Part shown: positions 17,279 through 26,046 of the stretch, piece after piece | Numbering within the stretch: the first letter of the stretch is position 1 | Layout: every line of letters starts with the position of its first letter | NCBI GenBank assembly: GCA_039810245.1 | Contig: JBDHWQ010000004.1 | Coordinates: forward strand, 123,936 to 187,935 | Origin: CALDSL01 sp039810245 | Lineage (GTDB): Bacteria; Chloroflexota; Anaerolineae; Anaerolineales; Anaerolineaceae | Length of the DNA: 64,000 nucleotides | Reading direction: 5' to 3' | Program-made: the position numbers and the translations under genes | The notes under the pieces: generated by a model | Told to the model about the DNA's origin: nothing | Databases searched by the model: none | Seen by the model: the letters and a program-made list of their open reading frames with translations, nothing else

Positions 17279-18874
17279 ATGGATACCGTAGCAGTAAAGA
17301 CGACAGGAAAACCCAAGCTTTGGGTGGCCGGTGACCTGAACGGCTTTTTCGGGCTGGCAACCAACAGTATTACCAACACGCTGGTGGCCGTTTCGCTGAT
17401 GCAGTTTGTGATTGGTTTCCCCAAGGAAATCCTGTTTGGCCGCATCGTGCCCGGGCTTGTGCTTTCCCTGGCTGTTGGCAATATCTATTTTGCCTATATG
17501 GCATACAAGCTGGCGAAGAAAGAGGGCCGTGATGATGTGACGGCCGTGCCGTATGGCATTTCGGTGCCGCATTACTTCCTGGTGACATTTGCCATCATGC
17601 TGCCGCTCAAGTTGAATGGGGCGGACTTCAACACCATTTGGAGCGTGGGGGTGGCATGGTGCTTCGTGCACGCTATCGTCGCAACGATTGGCGCGTTTGT
17701 GGGCCCCACGATGCAGCGGCTGACCCCGCGGGCGGCGATGCTGGGCACGCTGGCAGGGGTTGCGATCACCTATATTGCTATGGGCGCGGCGTTCAACGCC
17801 TGGAACGTGGCCTGGTTGAGCATGGTCTCGTTCGGTATCATCTTTGTGGGCTGGCTGGCGAACATCCAGTTCCCCGGCAAGCTTCCGGCCGGCCTGGTAG
17901 CGGTCATTCTGGGCATTATCTTCGGCTGGGCTTCGGGCTACATGAAGGTGGGCACGCTGACCGAAGCGGTCGCGAACGCTGCGATAGCCATCCCCGTACC
18001 GCAAATCCAGGTGCTGCTGCAGGGCCTGCCCCTGGTGACGCCCTACCTGGTGACGGCGATCCCCCTGGCGATCTACCTGTTCCTCGAATCGCTGAACAAT
18101 ATCGAATCGGCCGCAGTGGGCGGCGATAACTACAGCACGCGCGAAGCCATGCTGGCGGCCGCGGGCGGCACAGCGGTAGCATCCCTGTTCGGTTCGCCGT
18201 TCCCCACCCTGATCTACATCGGCCACCCGGGTTGGAAGTCGGTAGGCTCGCGCATCGGCTATTCGTGGATGACGGGCGTGGCGATGTTCCTGCTGGGCGT
18301 GCTGGGTCTGCTGGGTATTCTCTCCGCGGTGATCCCGGTGGTGGCAATCCTGCCCATCCTGGTCTACATCGGTGTGCTGATCACCTCCCAGGCCTTCAGC
18401 GCCAGCCCCAAGCGGCACGCGCCGGCGGTGGCAATCGCCATCATTCCCTGGATCGCGGACTACGTGACCAATAACGTCAATAACGCGCTGAGCGGGGCCG
18501 GCACCAATGCCGCGACGCTGGGCATCGATAAGCTGACTGCGGCGGGCGTGAGCTATGGCGGCATGACCGTGCTGGGCGCCGGCTCGATCCTGGTCGGTAT
18601 GATCCTGGGCGCAATCGTAGCCTTCGTCATCGATCGCAACTGGAAGGGCGCCATCGGTTACACCCTGTTCGGCGCACTGGCAGCCTGGTTTGGGTTCATC
18701 CACAGCTCGCAGCTGCGTTTCTTCCCGCAGGGACCGTTCAACTTCACTGACCCGAACTTCAACGCCAACTGGGGACCGGTGGTCGGCTACCTGCTGATCG
18801 CGCTGCTGTTCGTGGTGATGCGGTACTACACGCGCAACGAACCGGCTCCTGTGATCCCGGAAGACGAGTGCTAA
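17279..18874 (+). CDS. NCS2-type (xanthine/uracil permease-like) transporter, copy 2
   Basis: A 531-residue membrane protein, clearly a paralogue of the preceding gene: WVAGDLNGFFGLATNSITN near the N-terminus, RLTPRAAMLGTLAGVA, LESLNNIESA and a shared FGSPFPTLIYIGHPGWKSVG block. It starts at an ATG after AGGAGAGG. Two tandem paralogues may serve two related substrates or form a heteromer. Its stop is followed by a GCAA-loop hairpin before the DUF2877 gene. Confidence 0.82.
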   Translation: MDTVAVKTTGKPKLWVAGDLNGFFGLATNSITNTLVAVSLMQFVIGFPKEILFGRIVPGLVLSLAVGNIYFAYMAYKLAKKEGRDDVTAVPYGISVPHYFLVTFAIMLPLKLNGADFNTIWSVGVAWCFVHAIVATIGAFVGPTMQRLTPRAAMLGTLAGVAITYIAMGAAFNAWNVAWLSMVSFGIIFVGWLANIQFPGKLPAGLVAVILGIIFGWASGYMKVGTLTEAVANAAIAIPVPQIQVLLQGLPLVTPYLVTAIPLAIYLFLESLNNIESAAVGGDNYSTREAMLAAAGGTAVASLFGSPFPTLIYIGHPGWKSVGSRIGYSWMTGVAMFLLGVLGLLGILSAVIPVVAILPILVYIGVLITSQAFSASPKRHAPAVAIAIIPWIADYVTNNVNNALSGAGTNAATLGIDKLTAAGVSYGGMTVLGAGSILVGMILGAIVAFVIDRNWKGAIGYTLFGALAAWFGFIHSSQLRFFPQGPFNFTDPNFNANWGPVVGYLLIALLFVVMRYYTRNEPAPVIPEDEC

Positions 18875-18887
18875 CGTGGGATTTCGA

Positions 18888-18915
18888 GCAGCCTGAGGCG
18901 CAAGCCTCAGGCTGC
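18888..18915 (+). promoter_or_regulatory. Intercistronic hairpin with GCAA tetraloop in front of the DUF2877 gene
   Basis: A perfect 12-pair stem (GCAGCCTGAGGC / GCCTCAGGCTGC) closed by GCAA. It ends 11 bases before the next start codon and no T-run follows, so it is not a normal terminator. No Shine-Dalgarno is visible between it and the ATG. It may set mRNA stability or translation of the downstream genes. Confidence 0.7.
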
Positions 18916-18926
18916 AAATTGAAACC

Positions 18927-19841
18927 ATGCACCTGAGAGCCCTTTCGATCGGCGAAGCCGTACCGCGCGAAACATTTGATGCCAGCGTTCAATCGGCATT
19001 TGACAGCGCTTTGAACCTGCGGCTGGCCAACGAAGACCGCCTGGTGACGCTGCTGAACTCTGAACATTACGAACTGCCGCAAGGAATCCGGGTATGGACA
19101 GCAGGCCAGAAGCTGCAGGACGTGACACCGGGCACGCGGGCAGTGCTGCGCAGCGGCGTTTTGCGCTTTGAAGGCTCGGCTTTGCGCGTGGATTTGCGCG
19201 GCGCGCCGGTATGGGAATGCCCGGTTCCCGGGCTAGCGATCGATATGACTGATCCGGCGGTATGGGCCGGGTGGCAGAGCGCGTGGGGCTTGCTGAATGC
19301 GGAGCAGCACCGCCGGGGAGCCGAGATCGTGGGCGAGCTGCTACTGCAACCTGAAGCAGGCACGGCGTTGAGCCGGCGCATCCAACCGGCGCTGGACCAG
19401 GTATTGACGGCATTGCGGCAGCAAAACGCGGCGCGCGCGGCGCAGGCCTCAGCCGGGCTGGTGGGCCTGGGCCCGGGAGTGACACCATCTGGTGATGACC
19501 TGTTGATTGGCTTGCTGGCGGCGCTGTGGGCCGGCGCGGCACAGCGCGCGGAGCGTAAGGCATTTGTGAACCAGTTTACGGCCGGGATGGTGGAAGCAGC
19601 GCGGAAGACCGGCGAGATCAGCCGCACTTACCTGATGCTCGCCGGACGCGGCCAGTTTTCCAGCGCGGTATCATGGCTGGTCGAGGCGTTGGCTGGCGGC
19701 AAAGAGGTGGAAGCAGCCGTACAGGCCGCCATGCGTGTGGGGCACTCCTCGGGGATGGACACGGTGAGCGGGTTATTACTGGGTTTGCTGGTGGAACGGG
19801 GAGTGGAAGGCTGGCTGTTGAAGGCGGCCGGCTCACTGTAG
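18927..19841 (+). CDS. allH: DUF2877 protein, AllH-like subunit of oxamate carbamoyltransferase
   Basis: A 304-residue cytoplasmic protein. The family signature GLGPGVTPSGDDLLIGLLAALWAG is at about 185-207. In Escherichia coli the DUF2877 protein YlbF (AllH) acts with FdrA (AllF) and YlbE (AllG) as oxamate carbamoyltransferase in anaerobic allantoin use: oxalurate plus phosphate gives oxamate plus carbamoyl phosphate. All three partners plus carbamate kinase are adjacent here, so the assignment rests on family and context. The start codon has no clear Shine-Dalgarno and sits just after a GCAA hairpin. Confidence 0.85.
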   Translation: MHLRALSIGEAVPRETFDASVQSAFDSALNLRLANEDRLVTLLNSEHYELPQGIRVWTAGQKLQDVTPGTRAVLRSGVLRFEGSALRVDLRGAPVWECPVPGLAIDMTDPAVWAGWQSAWGLLNAEQHRRGAEIVGELLLQPEAGTALSRRIQPALDQVLTALRQQNAARAAQASAGLVGLGPGVTPSGDDLLIGLLAALWAGAAQRAERKAFVNQFTAGMVEAARKTGEISRTYLMLAGRGQFSSAVSWLVEALAGGKEVEAAVQAAMRVGHSSGMDTVSGLLLGLLVERGVEGWLLKAAGSL

Positions 19842-19861
19842 AGTGGGAGAGAGGCAAAGAA

Positions 19862-21406
19862 ATGGCAACTGCAAAACGGATTATCAAAAACCTGTATCGC
19901 GACTCGGTGTCATTGATGCAGTTTTCGGAAAAATTGAACGTGCTGGAAGGCATCCGGCAGGCTTCGGCGGTGATGGCTACCGAAAATAATATCAGCCTGC
20001 TGGTCGAGGCCGGTTTGCTGGCTGAAGCTGCAGCCCCCAGTCCCAACGACCTGCTGATCGTGGTCGAGGGGCAAGACGATGCTGCAGTGAATGCCGCGCT
20101 GGAAACCGCCGAGGCGCTGCTGAAGCAGAAATCATCCGGCACCAGTGAAGGCGGGCCAAGGCAGGTGCCCCCCAAAAGCATTGAGATGGCTTTGGAAGCA
20201 TTGCCGGGCGCGAACTTTGTGCTGATATCTACGCCGGGCGAGTATGCGGCCGCTGAGGCGCAAAAGGCGCTGCAGCTAGGACTGCACGTGATGATGTTCA
20301 GCGATAATGTGAGCATCGAAGAAGAAATCCCGCTCAAGCAGTACGCCCAGGCGCATGACCTGCTGGTGATGGGCCCGGACTGCGGGACAGCCATCATCAA
20401 CGGCGTGCCACTGGGATTTGCCAACATGGTGCGACGTGGCGACATAGGCGTAGTAGCAGCTTCGGGCACCGGTTTGCAGCAAGTGACCAGCCTGATCGAT
20501 CGTTTTGGCGCCGGCATCACCCAGGCAATTGGCACGGGCGGCCATGATTTGAAAGCGGAAGTGGGCGGTATCACCATGCTGCAGGGGATCGAAGCCCTGG
20601 CCAAAGACGCCGCTACGAGAGTGATTGTTCTGGTTTCCAAGCCGCCGGCGCGCGAAGTGATGGCAAAGGTACTGGAAAAGGCCGCGCAGAGTGGCAAGCC
20701 GGTAGTGGTGGAGTTTATCGGCGCAGATTCGGGGGCGATCAGCGGTGAAAACCTTTACGGAGTGAAGACGCTGGAAGATGCTGCTAGCGCGGCGGTAATG
20801 CTTTCGCAGTCGAAACCGGTGGGACCTTTCCGCGAGGAACTGCCCGAGCGCTACCAGGCGCAGGTAGAACCGGCGCGAGCGCAGCTCCAGGCAGGGCAGA
20901 AGTACATTCGCGGGCTGTTCAGCGGCGGTACCTTCTGCTATGAAACGGTGCTGTTATTGAGCGAAGCGTTGGGCAAAGTGTATTCAAACACTCCCATCCG
21001 CAAGGAAGATGCTATTCCTAACGTGTGGAAATCGCAGGGGCACACAGTGATTGACCTGGGCGATGACCTGTTTACGCAGGGCCGGCCGCACCCCATGATT
21101 GACTTCCGGCTGCGCAATGAGCGCATCGTGCAGGAAGCCAAAGATCCGGAAACTGCCGTGATCCTGCTGGATATTGTGCTGGGCTATGGATCAAACATGG
21201 ACCCGGCCGGAGAGCTGGTTCCGGCGATCCGGCAGGCGCAGGTTGCCGCCGGAGAGCGTAAGGTAGTCTTTGTCGGATCGGTGTGTGGCACCGACTCAGA
21301 CCCACAGAACCTGACCCAGCAGGAACACATGCTGCGCGAAGCCGGCGTAATTCTGACGGACAGCAACGCCCAGGCGGCGCGGCTGGCCGCGGCGGTAGTC
21401 AAATAG
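19862..21406 (+). CDS. fdrA: FdrA-family protein, AllF-like subunit of oxamate carbamoyltransferase
   Basis: A 514-residue protein related to succinyl-CoA synthetase alpha/beta folds. Visible blocks are the N-terminal RDSVSLMQFSEKL, the nucleotide-type-loop segment GDIGVVAASGTGLQQVTSLIDRFG near 195-218, a GTGGHDL motif after it and VLGYGSNMDP near 440. The family is annotated as acyl-CoA synthetase FdrA; in Escherichia coli it is a subunit of the oxamate carbamoyltransferase. It follows the DUF2877 gene by 20 bases and precedes the DUF1116 gene by 8, which fits a stoichiometric complex. The start has GGGAGAGAGG upstream. Confidence 0.9.
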   Translation: MATAKRIIKNLYRDSVSLMQFSEKLNVLEGIRQASAVMATENNISLLVEAGLLAEAAAPSPNDLLIVVEGQDDAAVNAALETAEALLKQKSSGTSEGGPRQVPPKSIEMALEALPGANFVLISTPGEYAAAEAQKALQLGLHVMMFSDNVSIEEEIPLKQYAQAHDLLVMGPDCGTAIINGVPLGFANMVRRGDIGVVAASGTGLQQVTSLIDRFGAGITQAIGTGGHDLKAEVGGITMLQGIEALAKDAATRVIVLVSKPPAREVMAKVLEKAAQSGKPVVVEFIGADSGAISGENLYGVKTLEDAASAAVMLSQSKPVGPFREELPERYQAQVEPARAQLQAGQKYIRGLFSGGTFCYETVLLLSEALGKVYSNTPIRKEDAIPNVWKSQGHTVIDLGDDLFTQGRPHPMIDFRLRNERIVQEAKDPETAVILLDIVLGYGSNMDPAGELVPAIRQAQVAAGERKVVFVGSVCGTDSDPQNLTQQEHMLREAGVILTDSNAQAARLAAAVVK

Positions 21407-21414
21407 AGGCAGAA

Positions 21415-22809
21415 ATGGTCAATCAACTTTTTGAACAGGAATTGCAGGTAGTGAATGTGGGGTTGGCCTCGTTCGCCGAGTCGATTACGGGCACCGGCGG
21501 CAAGGCGCTGCAGCTCGACTGGCGCCCACCGGCCGCGGGAGATAAGGCCACCGGCAAGAAGCTGGCTGCGCTGATCAATGATCCGGGCGTAGAGGCCGCA
21601 AACCGCACTGCTTTCGAGCGTTTTCTGGCAGCACAGCCGGTGTTGGTGGGGGTGGAAGCGGCGAAAACCGCTATCCCGGGCCTAGGTGAGCGCACGCTGC
21701 TGCACGCGGGGCCGCCCATCGAATGGGCGCGCATGTGCGGCCCAATGCAAGGGGCTATGATTGGTGCAATCCTGTATGAAGGCTGGGCTGAGACGCAGGA
21801 TGCCGCGCGGGCGCTGGCGCAGAGCGGAGAAATTACCTTTGCGCCGGATCATCACTATGGGGCAGTGGGGCCAATGGCGGGCGTGATCAGCCCGTCGATG
21901 CCGGTGTGGATCGTGGAAAACCGCGACCGTGGCAACCGGTCGTTCAGCAATATGAACGAAGGTCTGGGGAAGGTGCTGCGTTTTGGGGCCAATGACCCAT
22001 CCGTGCTCGAACGCTTGAAGTGGATGGAAGCCGTGCTGGGGCCGGCGCTGCGCGCCGCGCTGCAGGTGGTGGGTGGGATTGAGCTGCGGCCGATTATCGC
22101 CCAGGCGCTGCACATGGGCGATGAATGCCACAACCGTAATGCGGCTGCATCCTCACTGCTGTTCAAGCGCCTGACGACGGCGCTGCTAAAGACCGGCGTT
22201 CCGCAGGGGCAGATTTCCCAGGTGCTGGATTTTGTGGCCGGCAACGATCACTTCTTCCTGAACATTTCCATGGCATGCTGCAAGGCAATGCTGGATGCGG
22301 CGCACGGCGTGGAACGCAGCACGCTGGTAACGGCCATGGCGCGCAACGGCGTCGATTTTGGCGTGCGCGTCAGCGGTACGGGCGATGCATGGTTTACCGC
22401 CCCGGCGCCGATGGTGGATGGCCTTTTCTTCCCCGGATATTCGCAGGCGGATGCCGCGCCCGACCTGGGCGACAGCGCCATCACTGAGACGGCCGGGATT
22501 GGCGGATTTGCGATGGGCTCCGCGCCGGCGATTGTGCAGTTTGTGGGCGGCACGCCGCAGGATGCGATCGCCTATACGCGCGAAATGTACTACATCACCC
22601 TGGGCGTCAACGCTGGGTTCACCCTGCCGCCGCTCAACTTCGATGCCGCTCCGGCCGGGATCGACGCGCGCAAGGTGGTGGACACGGGTATCGCGCCGGT
22701 CATTAATACCGGCATCGCGCATAAAGAAGCCGGCATCGGGCAGGTAGGCGCCGGCATCACCCGCGCACCGCTGGCCTGCTTTGAACAGGCCATTCAGGCG
22801 ATGCGTTAA
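21415..22809 (+). CDS. allG: DUF1116 (YlbE/AllG) subunit of oxamate carbamoyltransferase
   Basis: A 464-residue cytoplasmic protein of the DUF1116 family. Typical blocks include LLHAGPPIEWARMCGPMQGAMIGA near 99-122, ALHMGDECHNRNAAAS near 225-240 and MARNGVDFGVRVSG near 308-321. The His/Asp/Glu/Cys-rich HMGDECHNRN segment is a candidate active-site region. Family members form the oxamate carbamoyltransferase with FdrA and DUF2877 proteins. It is 8 bases downstream of fdrA and 19 bases upstream of carbamate kinase. Confidence 0.88.
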   Translation: MVNQLFEQELQVVNVGLASFAESITGTGGKALQLDWRPPAAGDKATGKKLAALINDPGVEAANRTAFERFLAAQPVLVGVEAAKTAIPGLGERTLLHAGPPIEWARMCGPMQGAMIGAILYEGWAETQDAARALAQSGEITFAPDHHYGAVGPMAGVISPSMPVWIVENRDRGNRSFSNMNEGLGKVLRFGANDPSVLERLKWMEAVLGPALRAALQVVGGIELRPIIAQALHMGDECHNRNAAASSLLFKRLTTALLKTGVPQGQISQVLDFVAGNDHFFLNISMACCKAMLDAAHGVERSTLVTAMARNGVDFGVRVSGTGDAWFTAPAPMVDGLFFPGYSQADAAPDLGDSAITETAGIGGFAMGSAPAIVQFVGGTPQDAIAYTREMYYITLGVNAGFTLPPLNFDAAPAGIDARKVVDTGIAPVINTGIAHKEAGIGQVGAGITRAPLACFEQAIQAMR

Positions 22810-22828
22810 GAAGGCGAGGGAAAAGAAG

Positions 22829-23779
22829 ATGGCAAAAGGACGGAAATTGGCGGTGGTGGCGGTGGGCGGCAACGCGCTGATCCGCAAAAAAGGCATGGAA
22901 TCACTGCCCGATCAGTACGCCGCGGCATGCATCACCATGCCGCATGTGGTGGATATGGTACAGAATGGATGGGATGTGGTTGTAACACACGGCAATGGGC
23001 CGCAGGTAGGTTTCATCCTGCGGCGCTCCGAAATTGCCGCCGGCGAGCTGCACAGCATTCCATTGGATTATTGCGGCTCTAACACGCAGGGCTCGATCGG
23101 TTATATGTTCCAAACCGCACTGCAAAATGAATTCAAGCGCCGCGGAATGCCCAACCAATCCGCTACGGTGGTGACCGAAACGCTGGTAGACCGCAATGAC
23201 CCGGCGTTTCAGAATCCGACCAAACCGATCAGGTCGTTTATGGACGAACATAAGGCGCTGCGGCATCGCGACCAGGACGGCTGGTCGGTGATGGAAGACG
23301 CGGGGCGCGGCTGGCGGCGCGTTGTAGCTTCACCGAAACCAGTACGTATCCTGCAGCAGGATGCAATTATGACCCTGGCCCGTGCCGGTTTCACCGTCGT
23401 TGGGGTTGGGGGTGGCGGCATCCCGGTGATCGAAAATGAGCACGGTGATATCGAAGGCGTTGAGGCAGTGATTGACAAAGACCTGGCATCGGCGCTGTTC
23501 GCATCCAGCATTGACGCCGACCTGTTTCTGATCTCCACTGAAGTCGAAAAGGTGGCGATTAACTTTAACAAGCCCGACGTGCAGTGGCTGGATCACCTGA
23601 GCGTGACGGATGCGCAGAAGTACCTGGCCGATGGTCAGTTTGGTAAGGGGAGCATGGAGCCAAAAATCCAGGCGGTGCTGGACTTTTTAAACCGCGGGGG
23701 AAGGAAGGCGCTCATCACCAACCCGGATAATATGCTGCGCGCGCTGCGTGGCGAAACCGGAACGCATTTCCAAGGTTGA
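22829..23779 (+). CDS. arcC: Carbamate kinase
   Basis: A 316-residue kinase that converts carbamoyl phosphate and ADP to ATP, ammonia and CO2. It has the full amino-acid-kinase fold signature: VAVGGNALI near the start, THGNGPQVG near 50-58, GGGGIPVIE near 190, VIDKDLASALFA near 214-225, STEVEKVAINF near 235 and GSMEPKIQA near 272. It is the last gene of the cluster, with a strong terminator 4 bases after the stop. Its position after the FdrA/AllG/AllH genes matches the arrangement with allK in Escherichia coli and points to energy conservation rather than arginine fermentation, since no arcA or arcB gene is present here. Confidence 0.94.
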   Translation: MAKGRKLAVVAVGGNALIRKKGMESLPDQYAAACITMPHVVDMVQNGWDVVVTHGNGPQVGFILRRSEIAAGELHSIPLDYCGSNTQGSIGYMFQTALQNEFKRRGMPNQSATVVTETLVDRNDPAFQNPTKPIRSFMDEHKALRHRDQDGWSVMEDAGRGWRRVVASPKPVRILQQDAIMTLARAGFTVVGVGGGGIPVIENEHGDIEGVEAVIDKDLASALFASSIDADLFLISTEVEKVAINFNKPDVQWLDHLSVTDAQKYLADGQFGKGSMEPKIQAVLDFLNRGGRKALITNPDNMLRALRGETGTHFQG

Positions 23780-23782
23780 CAA

Positions 23783-23826
23783 GAAAGCATGCAGGCCGGC
23801 CCCTGGGGGCCGGCCTGCATGCTTTC
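23783..23826 (+). terminator. Strong terminator of the carbamoyl-compound operon
   Basis: Perfect 21-base arms starting GAAAGCATGCAGGCCGGCCC around a TG loop, only 4 bases after the carbamate kinase stop. No long T-run follows, but the stem is very stable. Confidence 0.82.
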
Positions 23827-23927
23827 AGCATTCTGATTGAAATCATAATAAGTCTTCATGCTATAATGCCTTTGGCAGTATCCCCATTCAACCATCCAAA
23901 ATTCATAACCAATCGAAGCGAGCATCC

Positions 23928-25466
23928 ATGCTATCCAGAGTCTACTCCTGTGCCATCATTGGAATGGAAGGTGTTATCGTTGAAGTTGAGGTAGATACCG
24001 GCAGCGGGATGCCGGCCATGATTATCGTAGGGCTGCCAGATACGGCAGTGCAGGAAAGCCGCGAGCGAGTGCATTCCGCCATCGTCAACGCGGGACTGAT
24101 ATACCCGCGCAAGAAACTGACGGTGAACCTGGCGCCGGCAGTTGTGCGCAAAGAAGGCGCGGGATATGATCTGCCCATCGCGCTGGGCGTGCTGATTGCC
24201 AGCAACCAGCTCCCGCCCGACTGCGTGGATAGCACCCTGGTGATCGGCGAACTGTCGCTGGATGGCAGCGTGCGCCACGTGCGCGGCGTGCTGCCCATGG
24301 CGGCGCTGGCGCGCGATAAGGGCTTCCGGCGCGTGTTTACCCCGGCCAGCGACGCGGCCGAAGCAGCCTTGATCCCCGGGCTGGAAGTGATCCCGGTGGC
24401 ATCGCTGGCCGACCTGTTCTCGCACCTGGTGGGAGATACGACGATCCCCGCTCAGCCGCCGATTACCCCCGAAGACCTGCCGGTATATGTGCAAACTGAT
24501 TTTGGTGAGATTAAGGGCCAGGAGCATGTGAAGCGCGCGCTGGAAGTTGCGGCCGCCGGTGGGCATAACCTGCTGATGACCGGCGCGCCGGGCGCCGGCA
24601 AGACCTTGCTGGCCCGCGCGCTGCCGAGTATCCTGCCGCGCATGACCATTGATGAGGCGTTGGATGTGACGCGGGTGTATTCGATTGCCGACCAGCTTCC
24701 GCCCGACCTGCCGCTGGTGCGCAACCGCCCGTTCCGTTCGCCGCACCACACCGTGTCATTTGCCGGGTTGGTAGGTGGTGGTAACATCCCGCATCCGGGG
24801 GAGATTTCGCTGGCGCATCGCGGGGTGCTGTTCCTGGATGAGCTGCCCGAGTTCAACCCGCACGTGCTGGAAGTGCTGCGCCAGCCGATGGAAGACAAAA
24901 TCGTCACCATCAGCCGCGCGCACGGGACCATCACCTTTCCGGCCAGTTTTCAAATGGTGGGGGCGATGAATCCATGCCCGTGTGGCTACCTGCACGACCC
25001 GGTGAAGCCGTGCACCTGCTCATCCGGCACGGTGACCAAGTACCAAAAACGTATCTCTGGCCCGCTGCTGGACCGGATTGATATCCACATCGAAGTTCCG
25101 CGCGTAGATTTTGACAAGCTGAGCGATAAGCGCATTGGTGAAGGGTCGGAAGCCATCCGCGCGCGGGTGGAAGCTGCCCGGCAGCGCCAACGAGCGCGTT
25201 TCGCGGCGCGCGATGCGGCTAAGAACGCGGTATCCATCGCGTGCAACGCTGACATGCGCCCGGCGGAAGTGCGCCAATTCTGCGGGCTGGACAGCACCGG
25301 GCAGTCGCTGGTGCGCACAGCCATGGCGCAGCTTCAACTCACGGCGCGTGCCTATCACCGCATCCTCAAGCTGGCGCGCACCATCGCCGACCTGGCCGGC
25401 TGTGATCAGATCACTCCCACACACCTGGCCGAGGCTTTACAATACCGGCCTAGATTAACGGACTAA
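23928..25466 (+). CDS. comM: ComM/YifB-family Mg-chelatase-like AAA+ ATPase
   Basis: A 512-residue cytoplasmic helicase-type ATPase. The N-terminal ChlI/S5-like domain spans about 1-170 (IVGLPDTAVQESRERV), the Mg-chelatase AAA+ domain about 190-400 with Walker A GAPGAGKTLLARAL near 218, Walker B GVLFLDELPEF near 300 and a four-Cys insertion NPCPCGYLHDPVKPCTC near 346-362, and the C-terminal Mg-chelatase C domain follows. ComM promotes branch migration during integration of transformed DNA in competent bacteria. Upstream is an extended -10 (TGCTATAAT, 23859-23867). Its stop codon abuts the repeat that bounds the GxxExxY cassette. Confidence 0.93.
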   Translation: MLSRVYSCAIIGMEGVIVEVEVDTGSGMPAMIIVGLPDTAVQESRERVHSAIVNAGLIYPRKKLTVNLAPAVVRKEGAGYDLPIALGVLIASNQLPPDCVDSTLVIGELSLDGSVRHVRGVLPMAALARDKGFRRVFTPASDAAEAALIPGLEVIPVASLADLFSHLVGDTTIPAQPPITPEDLPVYVQTDFGEIKGQEHVKRALEVAAAGGHNLLMTGAPGAGKTLLARALPSILPRMTIDEALDVTRVYSIADQLPPDLPLVRNRPFRSPHHTVSFAGLVGGGNIPHPGEISLAHRGVLFLDELPEFNPHVLEVLRQPMEDKIVTISRAHGTITFPASFQMVGAMNPCPCGYLHDPVKPCTCSSGTVTKYQKRISGPLLDRIDIHIEVPRVDFDKLSDKRIGEGSEAIRARVEAARQRQRARFAARDAAKNAVSIACNADMRPAEVRQFCGLDSTGQSLVRTAMAQLQLTARAYHRILKLARTIADLAGCDQITPTHLAEALQYRPRLTD

Positions 25467-25491
25467 CTGTCAAGGGATTTCGAGAGCGGAT
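25465..25491 (+). repeat. Degenerate direct copy of the cassette end repeat
   Basis: AACTGTCAAGGGATTTCGAG followed by AGCGGAT is a diverged direct copy of the start of the left terminal repeat at 25512. It begins inside the comM stop codon. Confidence 0.65.
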
Positions 25492-25511
25492 GGCGGTCAA
25501 TGGCTGAGGGA

Positions 25512-25549
25512 AACTGTCAACGGATTTTGGGAGCGGATTGAACGGATTT
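25512..25549 (+). repeat. Left 38-bp inverted repeat of the GxxExxY cassette
   Basis: The 38 bases match the reverse complement of 26045-26082 at 36 positions. The unit contains three CGGATT words and opens with A-x-CTGTCAACGGATTTTGGG. Confidence 0.88.
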
Positions 25550-25566
25550 TCGTAGAGAGAGTTCGA

Positions 25567-26046
25567 ATGTCTCAGACAAAACTGGTAACAACACCGCTTG
25601 ATGCTCTATCATTTCAGGTAATTGGCTGTTCGATGGCGGTACATCGAAAACTTGGGCCAGGATTCCGGGAAGACACCTATCAGAGAGATTTGCAAGTCCA
25701 CTTGGCGGATAAGGGAATCGCATTTGAAGCCCAGAAACTGTATGAAGTGCATGATTCGATAGATCAAGACTGCCTGATAGGATATTACATACCAGATTTC
25801 GTCGTGGATGACAGTTTGGTGGTTGAAATCAAGGCTTTGAACGGAATCGACAACCGCCATATTTCCCAGGTAATCGGCTACCTGGCTGTAACCGGCTGTA
25901 AGGTGGGATTGTTAATCAATTTTGGCGAGCGAAGCCTTAACTTCAAACGTATTCTTCCTCCAAAGAATCTTGAGGAACACCGTCTCAACCGGCAGTGGCT
26001 TTTTATCCCAGATTGGTTGAAATCTCAAAACAAGGACGAACCGTAA
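25567..26046 (+). CDS. GxxExxY family protein (PD-(D/E)XK nuclease-like fold)
   Basis: A 159-residue protein with the name-giving motif GFREDTY in LGPGFREDTYQRDL near residues 29-42, the nuclease-like core LIGYYIPDFVVDDSLVVEIKAL with Asp and the E-x-K pair near 73-94, and IGYLAVTGCKVGLLINFGE near 104-122. The motifs resemble a PD-(D/E)XK active site, but no activity is established for most of the family. These genes are scattered through bacterial genomes in a mobile-like way. Its last codons and stop lie at the start of the right terminal repeat, so the gene fills the unit between the inverted repeats. Confidence 0.9.
   Translation: MSQTKLVTTPLDALSFQVIGCSMAVHRKLGPGFREDTYQRDLQVHLADKGIAFEAQKLYEVHDSIDQDCLIGYYIPDFVVDDSLVVEIKALNGIDNRHISQVIGYLAVTGCKVGLLINFGERSLNFKRILPPKNLEEHRLNRQWLFIPDWLKSQNKDEP

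Noticed and set aside
17237..18928. Minus-strand open frame of 563 codons opposite the second permease
   Set aside because: Its composition is extremely His/Arg/Gln-rich, typical of antisense to a membrane protein.
22829..23779. Arginine deiminase pathway assignment of the carbamate kinase
   Set aside because: No arcA or arcB is present and the kinase follows the AllFGH genes, so the carbamoyl-compound route fits better.
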